DNA from: Eublepharis macularius
Taxonomy: Eukaryota > Chordata > Lepidosauria > Squamata > Eublepharidae
Length of the DNA: 64,000 nucleotides
Reading direction: 5' to 3'
Assembly (NCBI RefSeq): GCF_028583425.1
Contig: NC_072807.1
Coordinates: 34,105,001-34,169,000, forward strand
Shown here: positions 1 through 9,700 of the stretch, one piece after another
How the letters are laid out: every line of letters starts with the position of its first letter
Position numbering within the stretch: position 1 is the stretch's first letter
Notes under the pieces: generated by a model
Database searches by the model: none
Seen by the model: the letters and a program-made list of their open reading frames with translations, nothing else
Told to the model about the DNA's origin: nothing
Translations under genes and position numbers: made by a program

Positions 1-3000
1 GAGAGGGATTCCAGTCCCCGATACGCTATCATTGACTACAACGGGTAAGAACTTCCTAGAGTCTACGCTGAGCTGCACCAGGAGGACTGGAAATTTTTTA
101 TGAGATAGGAAACAGTGTTGTCGGCCATCTTGTCTTCCAGCTGCCTTGTTGATGGGAGATCAGATTCCAGCTCTACCTTCCTATCGCGAAGGGTTACAGA
201 AGATTCGCTGCGGTTCACAGTAGATGTCTTCAGGTTTATGGGAGATCCTCGAGACTTGGTGAGACCTTGGGCTTACAGTTTGGCCTAAGTAGAAACACAA
301 GGATAGTTTATTCTTTGTGGCTTTCCCTCCACCCCATAGTTTTCAGGTGTGTAGCAACGTTAGACCACAGTAGAACAAAATTCGAGTCCAGTAGTGCCAT
401 AAAGATCAGCAAAATTTTCCAAGGTATAAGAGTATCTGACAGTTGTATTGTCGTATTATCTGACAGTTCTGATTCAAAGTCAACATTTTGGTGGTCTTTA
501 AGATGTTACTGGACTCTAATTTTGTTCTACCGCTCCTAGTATCTGGGTTTTTCAAAAAGAACAATTGTAATATATTAATCGGTATAAACAATTTTGTTGT
601 CTTAAAGGTATTCCTACATCTTTTCTGAGTTTAGGGTAACATAGAAGAATTTGTATCAATTCTGGCAGGTTAAAATGTTCAAAACAGGATATGAATACAG
701 GTGAAATAACTATTGAACAGGGATAGCCGACTTATGGAGACTTACTAGAATTCTCACAAGGAGATTGTAAATTGAAAAAAAGGGGAGGTTTAATAGCTAA
801 AGGTTAAAATGTCAATGGTTTTTCTATGTCCAGCTTCTAGAAAGGTTTAAATCAGATAAAAAATTACGGGGCTTTGGTTACGAAAAGACAGAGTTTGAAA
901 AAGAGCTTTGTACAAATGACAAACATGTCATTTCCAAAATGTACAAACTTCTGTTGAAATTTGAAATGGTTTCATATTAAAAGTTAACAAATCTTTGTAA
1001 TGAGGTTTTTTTTTAAATCTCTTGGCTTCTAGATCTACATAACTTGTCATTTGAAAGTGACTGCTCTTGATCATGTGCCGGATCCCGTTACAAAAGCTTG
1101 TTCTTTCAGCAAAGCTAACAACATGTGAGTGAGCCGATCTACATCTGTATAGGAAGGGAAGGGGAATATGCCAGCTCGAATCGCTGCCCTTGTTTTCCTA
1201 TTCCCCTTTCTAACAAGGTTGGCACTAAACCTGGAGCTTCCAAAAGATATGGAGAGTTAACTGCTGGATGGATCACTAGGGTCCAAGGGAACTGAGTAAT
1301 GCAGGATGGTGTAATGTTGATTTGGATTAGAACCTGGGAGATGCAGGTTCAAAGCCCCACTCCCCCAAGTGACCTTTATGGCTGACCTTTTCCCACCCCT
1401 ATGGAACATGAATTGTATGGCAGTAGGGCTGCCAGGTTCAGGTTCGGAAATTCATGGAGATTTGGGGGGTGGAGCTTGGAGAAGGCGGAGTTTGGGAAGG
1501 GGAGGGGCCTCAATGGGGTATAATGCCATAGAGTTCACCCTTCATGGCAGCCATTTTCTCCAGGGGAACTGATCTCTGTTGCCCGGAGATCAGTTGTAAT
1601 TCCAGGAGATCTCCAGCTACACCCTGGAGGCTGGTAACCCTATATGGCAGCCATGTCTCTGCCACCTCATCTTCCTCCATTTCGTGATTCTCCCTGGCTG
1701 GCCTACAGCTGGTCCACTGTCAATCATGAAGCTCACTGGGGGACCTTGGGTCAGTCACTCGATTGACGCTACCCAGAGTGGTTGAGGGCTGGGGACATTT
1801 CGTAGAAAAAGAGTGGGAGGAACTCATTAGCATAACTCATTAGCATATGCCATGCCTCTTGCCATCACCGGAAGTGTCATTAGTATAACTGATTTGCATA
1901 TGCCACACCCCCTGACATCACCTATTCTGGCTGTTTTGGACCCAATCCTGGCAATTCAGGGCCGAAATTGGGCCCAAAATGTCAAAAAGAGGCTGAAAAT
2001 GGTTGAGAAGGGGCCCAAAATGGTCAGGATCAGGCCGCTGATGAGCGAGAGAGTGATCCACCACCCGCCGGAGGCCCAATCTGGGCCGGTTTTGGCCCCA
2101 ATCCAGGCTGAAACGGGCCCCAAATGGCCGAGAGTCAGGTGGGCGGGGCCACCTGTGCGTTCCCTCTCGAAATGAGCCCTGGTTGAAAGCATGTTACACC
2201 ACCCTGAACTTCTTGAAGGGGTGTGTGTTAAAATATTATGGGGAAAGGTTAGAGGTGCAGGGAGTAACCCCTCACCACACGGAGAAGACTCTACTGGAAA
2301 AGGGTCTGTATGAAATTTAGTGTTATGGTTGACTTGGAGTCTTCCTCTCCTCTTGTATTCCAGCTGGATTCCAGTAGAAGGTACTAGGGATATCTGCAGC
2401 TGCTGTGAAACCGGGAACTGTGGACCAATTGGTGGCGCACCAAGAAGAGCCAATTCTTGGGACAGATGGGGTACAGGGAGGCGAGTTGGCAGAGACGCGG
2501 CTCCCAAACATGGTAAGTTCCACAACGGTGGGGGAAATGCTTTGATTTTGATGTAATGACCCCCTTAAAAAACGAGCACTTGTAGTAGTATAACCCCTCT
2601 AAAATTAAAGATGTCTTGTTGAACTTTGCTCCAATGCAGACCCACAGAAGAAAGAAGTGGAGATGGATGTTACACTAGGTCCCATCGTCATCCTAGATGC
2701 ATACATGGCTTCCAGGAGTTCTCTGGGGCTGGGCCTCCAAAGTCAGGCAGCAGACGCAACTGCTGAATATGGTGTGTTGGAATGTTAATACTCTAAGAAG
2801 GTGGGCTAGTTGAGGGGTGGAGTGGGAATAGATCTACAAATTTGGCTGCAGACATAAGAATCTGCAGAGACCAGAATCGTGGTGGAAGAGGCTGGACATT
2901 CGGATAGCCCTCTTCCATTCTCAAATGGGTAAGACTAGCAAGAACCTTTTCTCACGCATTCTCTATGGTGGCCCCAACCTTGTGGCATGGCTGGCCTAAG

Positions 3001-3828
3001 GTAGGCAGAAAGATCCCCCCCCCTCCATGCTTCTATGATCCTGCAGAATGTGCAAAACAGTAATGTTTAGGAAGGCGTTTTTTAAAAGATATTAGCACTA
3101 TAGAAGAATGGAACGGTAGAAAAGTGCAAGAGTCCAGTAGCACCTGTAAGACAAAATTTAGTCGCACGAAAGCTCATACCTGACCACAAATTTTGCTAGC
3201 CTTATAGGTGCTACTGGACTCTTGTTCTCTTCTACTGCTACAGACAAACTAACACAGCTACCCATCTTGATCTAAGAATGGAACAGTCCGGGGGTGGGGG
3301 GCACCTTTATAAAGGAATAGGGTTGTAGTCTGTTGCAATGATTGTTCTAGGTATTCTGTTTTTATAACATTCTAATTCCACTCATTACGTTTTTTTATAG
3401 CCATAGCTGCCAACTGTGGGTTGAAAAATTCCTGGAGATTTAGGGGTGGGTGGGTGGAAGGGGGGGTTTGGAAAGGGGGGGGAGCCTCAACAGGGTTAGA
3501 ATGCCTCCACCTCCCAAAACAACCATTTTCTCCAAGGCGTTTGTAGTCCAGACATCAGTTGTAATTCTAGGAGATGTCCAGGCCCCACATAAACTCTATT
3601 TAGGTATCTTGTCCACATTGTCCTTTTGATTCTGTACTATAGCATCGTTCATTGGACGTCTTATGCTGGCTTAGGGCAAAGGTTGACATAACTCTTGTGC
3701 TCTTGTTCATAGGGAGCTTTTCAATGCCTGCGCTGATGGTGGGGCTGGTCCTGATGTCTATTGCTATGGTACTGGCCCTGACTCTAGCAATTCTCCTCTT
3801 GTCCAAGAAGCGATCAAGTTCTCCTTAA
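1..3828 (+). CDS. ZP3: ZP3 (ZPC) egg-coat glycoprotein, 3' part only
   Basis: Zona pellucida / vitelline-envelope protein of the oocyte, secreted from a membrane-anchored precursor and polymerised through its ZP module. Six exons are visible: 1-44 (cut by the window edge), 141-258, 1033-1124, 2364-2512, 2640-2771 and 3713-3828. All have GT-AG borders and compatible phases and give 216 codons before TAA at 3826. Recognised landmarks in order are [57 protein letters not shown] (the ZP3-type cysteine cluster), a basic stretch with a minimal RVGR furin-type site, the hydrophobic patch VTLGPIVIL, then a C-terminal membrane helix and a KKR tail. The N-terminal ZP-N half and signal peptide lie left of the window. 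Squamates may have several ZP3 paralogues, so the exact orthologue is not settled by this sequence. Confidence 0.9.
1423..1644 (-). repeat. Interspersed repeat of the GTTGCCAACCTCCAGG family
   Basis: One of five copies in the window (others near 3405, 7159, 46160 and 50001) of a repeat that begins with gttgccaacctccagg and ends with caggaatttcccaacc-like sequence. It lies in a ZP3 intron. The class is not identified; the ends are weakly inverted, so it may be a DNA element. Confidence 0.6.
1789..2181 (+). mobile_element. hAT-like MITE, family B, copy 1
   Basis: 393-bp element inside a ZP3 intron. The ends are inverted (left a variant of CAGGGGTCATTTCGTAG, right CTCGAAATGAGCCCTG). Flanks gttgaggg and gttgaaag form an imperfect 8-bp duplication. 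Two other copies (18887, 38399) have exact 8-bp duplications, which together indicate hAT. No transposase is encoded. Confidence 0.75.
3115..3273 (+). mobile_element. Palindromic short element with 11-bp target duplication, relative of families H2/H3
   Basis: Inverted arms share agagtccagtagcacc and its complement with the hammerhead-bearing family H2. Flanks carry aagaatggaac at 3104-3114 and 3274-3284. The centre keeps GAAAGCTCATACC but lacks a clean CUGANGA partner, so the ribozyme motif looks decayed. Lies in a ZP3 intron. Confidence 0.6.
3405..3594 (-). repeat. Interspersed repeat of the GTTGCCAACCTCCAGG family
   Basis: Second copy of the repeat seen at 1423-1644, also antisense in a ZP3 intron. 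Recognised by cctggagattt-type ends and an ctccaggcg core in reverse orientation. Confidence 0.5.
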
Positions 3829-3851
3829 GATACCTTGATGTAAAAAACATA

Positions 3852-3861
3852 AATAAATAAA
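3852..3861 (+). terminator. ZP3: ZP3 polyadenylation signal (overlapping AATAAA)
   Basis: Two overlapping AATAAA hexamers (3852 and 3856) lie 24 bp after the ZP3 stop codon, so the 3' UTR is very short, as is usual for egg-coat genes. Confidence 0.75.
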
Positions 3862-4446
3862 ACTCAACCAAACTTGTCTGTGTCTTGTTGACTTGTCTGG
3901 GAAGAAACTTGAACAGGGTGGACCACATCTTGAATGCTTCAGGTACAGGCAATCAAAACTTGAACAGAAGATTACCAAAGGAACTCTTGTGTTCTCTTAG
4001 AGCAGGTGTTCTCTTAGAGCAGGTGTGGTTTGAAGGCAAAGGATCTTTCCAAGTCGACTAGTTACCTCTACAGTATTCAGATTTCCTATTAAAACCACAA
4101 TAGGGTCAACAGAACCAATTCTCTCTCTGTAGCAGCGCTTTCCTGTGCAGTTCGGGGTAGGGGGCAATCTTGTTACTCTTTTTAAGACCCTCCTCCATTT
4201 CTTTGATGTCCTTCAACCAAATCTTGGATTAGCCTATAGGTTTGTAAGTAAGTATTTCTGTACAGTTAAAGGAAAAAAACAAAGCTCCATCACTACTACA
4301 GGAGTTTAGCAGAACTAGAAGCCATAAGCCATAGCCAACAAGTTGCCTTGAATGGTCATACTCATTCGAGCCCTTCAGCTCCTCCAGTATATATCATTGC
4401 TTATCCTATGGAAGTTCTTTAAATGGTTAAGACACGATCTCTTTCT

Positions 4447-4640
4447 AGGGGGAGTGGCTGTGGCTCAGTGAAATAGCCTCTGCTTAGCATGGAGAAGGTT
4501 CTGAGTTCAATCCCCAGCATTTCCCGTTGAAAGGACCAGGGAATAGGTGATATGAGTTTTGCCTGAGATCCTGGAGAGCCAATACACAATATTGGGGTCT
4601 GATTCCATATAAGGCAACCTGATGTGTGTTCAACTGTGTC
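4447..4640 (+). repeat. tRNA-derived SINE (GCTGTGGCTCAGTG head)
   Basis: The head carries polymerase III box A-like TGGCTCAGTG and box B-like gttcaatcccc, followed by a body found in further copies at 27498, 31938, 36503, 36690, 38842, 45160 and 55385. It lies between ZP3 and COMMD4. The rest of 3862-5400 shows no gene. Confidence 0.75.
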
Positions 4641-5412
4641 CCAGTCCCAGAAGGCTGGTGATGACTTTTCTAATGCAGGACTCTCGGGGTACCTCCTGCC
4701 CGATAGATTTATTGTAGTGAAAATTCTCATGCACAAACTCAGGAGATGCTAACCTGTGTCTGAAGTTGGTTTATTATGTGCACAAGCTTGGCCAACAATA
4801 AGCCTCTTGGGTTACTTCAGTTAACCCGCTTCACTCCCCCTGTATGTTGATGGGGCAGGAACCTGGAATTGACCCCATCTTGGGACAGTTAATATCTGTT
4901 TAATTGTTGATTTTACGATATGAACCATTGTTTTATATTGTATTGTATTTTTATAACTTGTACCTTGCCCTGAACCCGCTTGCAAGGAAGGGCGGGTTAG
5001 AAATGTAATTAATAATAATACACACTAATAAAGTCACTGCTACTCTTTGCCTAGAATCATACAATTCAAAACCTTTATTAATCCTTTTTGCAGGCTAAAT
5101 ATGGAAGCACTGTCATTGCTGAATGACAAGTATGAGACCAATGTACTGTCCAAAAGAAGGACCTCGTTCACTTACCAGACCATTTTTTTCTGAGTAGCCA
5201 CAAACTTTAGATGAAGGGCAGGATAGAAATCTAATTATGTGGGTCTCTTCCTCCTTTTCCCCATCTTCTTCCTACACAAGGTCCTGGAAGCATGGGAACT
5301 CACCAATGCAATACTAAGTCAATGCGGGGGAAATGTAATAAACAAGAACCATTGCTGGGGTGAGAAATCTCGTAGAATGCAGCCTTTTTCTTATGTTGCC
5401 TGAAGATCAGTT

Positions 5413-5621
5413 AGATCCAGAGGAGTTAGCTGTGTTAGTCTGTAGTAGCAAAAATAGAAGAGAGTCCAGTAGCACCTTTAAGACTAACCAACTTTACTGT
5501 AGCATAAGCTTTCGAGAATCGCAGTTCTCTTCTGCATCTGAAGAAGAGAACTGTGATTCTCGAAAGCTTATGCTACAGTAAAGTTGGTTAGTCTTAAAGG
5601 TGTTACTGGACTCTTTTCTAT
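5413..5621 (+). mobile_element. Palindromic hammerhead-bearing element, family H2, copy 1
   Basis: About 209 bp made of two inverted arms. It starts with agatccagaggagttagc and ends in ggactcttttctat, and is flanked by tgaagatcagtt (5401-5412) and tgaagaccagtt (5622-5633), a 12-bp target duplication with one mismatch. The right end is shorter than the left, as expected for incomplete copying. The + arm holds a complete hammerhead consensus (separate entry); the opposite arm is degenerate in the CUGANGA box. No protein is encoded. Confidence 0.75.
5534..5573 (+). ncRNA. Candidate type I hammerhead ribozyme (H2, copy 1)
   Basis: Core CTGAAGA at 5538-5544, hairpin with GAGA/TCTC stem, GAAA at 5562-5565, then GCTT to 5569. 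Stem III would be only A15.1-U16.1 and G15.2-C16.2 with no loop. H17 is U5569. GCAT (5534-5537) pairs with ATGC (5570-5573) as inner stem I. One extra A sits before the stem II helix. The motif is seen in the sequence; activity is inferred. Confidence 0.65.
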
Positions 5622-5639
5622 TGAAGACCAGTTGAAATT

Positions 5640-6480
5640 CTGGAACATCTCCAGCTCTGCCCTTCACACCTGGTGTTTGCATATGCGAACAACCATTTCC
5701 TACATTGACCCAATAAAATAAAAAAATCTTTCCAACAAAGCTTTGTCTTGTACAGCCAACATCTCACCCTCTGTCTCTCTTACTTTGTGAACTACCTCTA
5801 GCAGGTTTCAAAAGACCTATTACCTTCTCTAAACAAATTATACTCCTCTGAACAGGATTTGCAAAACATTTCCTTGCTCTGCCCTGTCCTAGGCTTTTCA
5901 GAGGCAGCCTCTCACTTCAAAGAATGGCCTGTGGAAAGAAGGGCAAAGGTAATCTTTGTTAACTTTTTGGAGACTGTGCAAAGCTTGGTAGGCAAGCGTT
6001 CCCTTCATTTTATTTGGCTCGTATTTATTTTGTATGCAGCAAATGTATATGGTTGAAGTCGCTTGCAAAATAAACAGCGCAATAAAAGTAAAATACCAGA
6101 ATCATCAGTAATTTACAAAATTGAGGTGGTGGGGCAGCCTTTGATTATATGCACATGTTTATATTTAGAATTGCCAACAAAGGGGGGCTGTATCTTTAAT
6201 ATAGGCTTAAAGTGTGAAAATGGGCAGGTGAAGTTTTTTAGTGGCATGGAAGCAAATAAAAGAACCTTGTAAATAATGCCCCATTCAGCTGTTGAAGGGT
6301 CAAGTAATTTTTTTTTCCTCCAGGTTGATTGCAACCCTAAATCTATGGTTGCATTTTTATGAAAGCCAAGATTCCAGAAGCTCTTCTCTTTTGGAGACAG
6401 AATAGGATATACAATTTTTTTTCTTTTTTTCCAGTTTGTAACTATCAAATCTGAGGATCTTCCTTTAACATGAAAAAATA
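5640..6480. other. Intergenic stretch, nothing recognised
   Basis: Between the H2 element and the COMMD4 promoter I see no gene, no clear repeat and no open frame with family similarity. Confidence 0.4.
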
Positions 6481-6589
6481 CCATTGTGCAACGGGCTGCA
6501 ACAAGAGCGACGAGGAAATTGTCTTGGTTAGGAGATGTCTGCTATGCCAGCCAAATTGCATCGGGCAGGGAGGGGTTAAAAGCAGAAGC

Positions 6590-6719
6590 CGAGCTCGATC
6601 AGCTGACTGTCCTCCAGCATCAGCTGACTCCTTTGTGGCCCTTCAGTGATTGGCTGGAGGAGAGGAGTCAGCTGATCTAGCTTTGCAAGGTAGAGGGAAG
6701 AAAGCTAGTGGTAGAAATC
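6590..6719 (+). promoter_or_regulatory. COMMD4: COMMD4 proximal promoter / 5' UTR
   Basis: Just upstream of the COMMD4 start codon lie three CAGCTG E-box-like sites (6600, 6621, 6669) in a shared TCAGCTGA context and an inverted CCAAT box (ATTGG, 6649-6653). There is no TATA box and CpG density is modest. The transcription start is not determined. Confidence 0.45.
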
Positions 6720-9700
6720 ATGGTGAGTGGGTGTATGATTGACAGAGGGGCTTGGTGCATGACTGACAGGAGGATTTTTAGCTCCTTTTAGCAAGAGGAG
6801 TTTGGGGGGGGCATGATTGACAGGAGGGCTTTTGTGCTTGGGTATTAATTTTGGTTCTTCCATCCAGAGGTTCCGGTTCTGTGGCGACTTGGACTGCCCT
6901 GATTGGGTGTTGGCAGAAATCAGCACTTTGGCCAAAATAGTAGGTGGAGCTCTTTTTCTGGGCAGAATACATAACTTTCTTTTGGATAGGGTTTGGGTGC
7001 ATTAACCTGGGTGCTTTTCTTCTGGTTTACAATTTGCTTGGCTCCAATAGCTCATTGCTGCATCTTTGCTGGGAGAACTAGCGGTGATTTTCTGCTATTT
7101 CCCCTGCAAGCTTGAAAAAAATAATATGAGAATGTAACTGCTTCTCTCTGCCTGGCTTAGGTTTGCCAACCTCCAGGTGGGGTCTGGAGATCTGGAGTTA
7201 TACTTGATCTTGTGTGTACGGAGATAATTTCCCCTGGAGAAAATGGGTGCTTTGGCAGGTGGTCTCTATGGCATCATACCCTACCCTCCACAAACTCCAC
7301 CCCCAAATCTCCAGGAAGACCCCAACCCAGAATTAGCAACCTCATTCTGGTTAGAATTAAATGGACAGAACCTTCTGAATGGGAGTATTTTCCATAATCC
7401 CTTATTTGATGCAGCAATATAAAATTCAGAAGGAGTTGGAATATGTTGTTTCCTGAATTTTCCTGTAATAAATTTACAGAGATGCTGATGTAACTGGTGA
7501 AGTTTGAGTGGATATTTTATTTTTTCATTCCAGTCCTCAGTAAAGCTAAAGCTCATCTGTGCCCAGGTACTGAAAGATCTGCTCAGGGAAGGAATTGATG
7601 TAAGTCCTTTTTCTGCTTCCTTGCTACGTCAGCATAGACCCAACACTTGTGGGAGATCAGTTCTTCCATCATCTAGTTCCTATCAAGATAATCTCACCTG
7701 AGAGAAATATGGGTATTACCCCCTTGGACACTAAACTTTCAAATGTGCATTTTTTCTGAAAGCATGCTTTCATTGTAAGCCTTTTTTTAAAAAAAAACAT
7801 TTGATTTATATACTGCCCTTCTGGACAACTTCATGCCCACTCAGCGTGGTTTACAAAGTATGTTATTATTATCCCCACAACAATCACCCTGTGAGGTGGG
7901 TCAGGCTGAGAGAGCTCTGAGAGAGCTATGACTGATTTGTTATTTTTTCCTCTTATAGTACGAAAAGATTCTAAAGCTGACATCGGATGCTAAGTTTGGT
8001 GAGCACTCTTTCCTTTTGTGAGAAGTGGGTAAGATTTTGGAGGCTCAGTGGCATTTATTCATCTAGTCCTCTCTTTGCCAGCACGTGAGTTGAATTTTTG
8101 AGTCACAAGATCACGTGTTCCTCCCACGGATTGAATGTTTAATGGGTGTTTGCCTCGAATGACCTTCATATTTGATATCTGAGATTGACACGCACTTGTT
8201 AGATTCCGATTCAAGTTTATTGTTACAATCTGCGACCAGTACATATAAAACCATTTGCAAATCAGTTTAAAAACAGTTGAGACTGGATACAGGGGGAGAA
8301 CAATGAATAAATATAGGAGTAAAAAATAAAATCATCATAAATTAGTTATTGAAAAGGTTAAAATACATTCAGTCTGCCTTATGAGATTTACGTTGCTTGT
8401 AGACCTGGGCACAGAATCTTGCTACTTGACGTGCTGTCTGGTGATTCCGATCAGACAAAAGATAATCAAGTTTGATTTTATTTGAACTTCCAGGGAATCT
8501 TTCTACTAATGGACTGATGGTTTCTGCTCTAATTTTACTATGATTTGGGCAGTTAAAGAAGATGTGCTCCACTGAGTCAATTTCTCTTAGGGGCACGCAC
8601 TTGTTAAATTCAACCGTGTAACTCTTACTGAAATGCCATGAATGAATGACCCCCAGGTGCCACACAGATGAGAGCGATTGTTGGCTCTGGCAACAACGGA
8701 TGCTCTGGCATCCTGTAAGAATGAGACATTTTGGTCTGTAGGTTGCAACACATCCATACGCAAGATCCTTGCAATGGTGCTTCTGATTTGCTTCCTTTGT
8801 ATGCTGATAATCGTCTCTCTTTTTCTTCCACCTTGCAGAGTCTGGGGACGTCAAGGCCACCATCGCGGTCCTCAACTTCATCCTTTCCAATGCTGCCAAG
8901 CATAATGTCGACAGTGAGTCTTTATCCAGTGAGCTACAGCAATTGGGGCTGCCGAAAGGTAAGAGGGGAAGGGAGAGTCTTTGGAGTGGGTGGCATTATT
9001 AGAGATTCCAGGTGTCTGGAGCAGCAGCCTCAAACATAGGAATCTGCCTTAGACAGAGTGAGCTCAGTATGTCTACTTCAAAACATGCAGATTCAATCCG
9101 TGTTCTTTTTGGGATGTCCTGTCAAATTGCTGGGTCATGCCACTTTTTTTCAGCTGTCCTTGTTACCATAAAGGCTTCAACCCCTAAACACATGCTGGGT
9201 TGTTTTTACTGAGAGCTAAGCTACAAGAGACGAATCACATGAGGACTTGCACGTTAAGGGAGTAGCAATGTTAGCCAGGAAGCTGAGTTTTAAAAGAGAT
9301 CGGAAGGCTTTGTCAATTTCCCCTCTCTCCAGAGCCAGGGAGGTGGCTGCTCAGAGGGCTTGTTAATTTCCTCTTCACCTCCTAGAAGGGAAAGTGAAAC
9401 TGACAGAGCCTTCAGGAGGCAAAGAGGAAATTAAGGAACCCTCTGCAGAGCCATCTCCCCTGGCTCTGGAGAAAGGGGAAATTGACAAAGCCCTCCGATC
9501 TCTTTTAAAACTCAGATTCCTGGCTAACATTGCGACTCGCTTCACGTGCATGTCCTCATGTAATTTGTTTCTTGTAGCTTGGTTCTCAGACTTTTCTTGA
9601 ATCGTTAACTCCTGTCCAACAGACCATGCCATTTATGAAAACAATTTCCAGCAAGGGCTATCTTATACCCACAGCTCCCCCCAAAATACCCTTTTAAAAT

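Noticed and set aside
4447-4640. tRNA gene
   Set aside because: Boxes A and B are present but the cloverleaf is not closed and the unit is repeated many times; it is a SINE head.
8625-9039. Frames on both strands around COMMD4 exon 5
   Set aside because: Shadows of the exon at 8839-8958 and of the LINE fragment.
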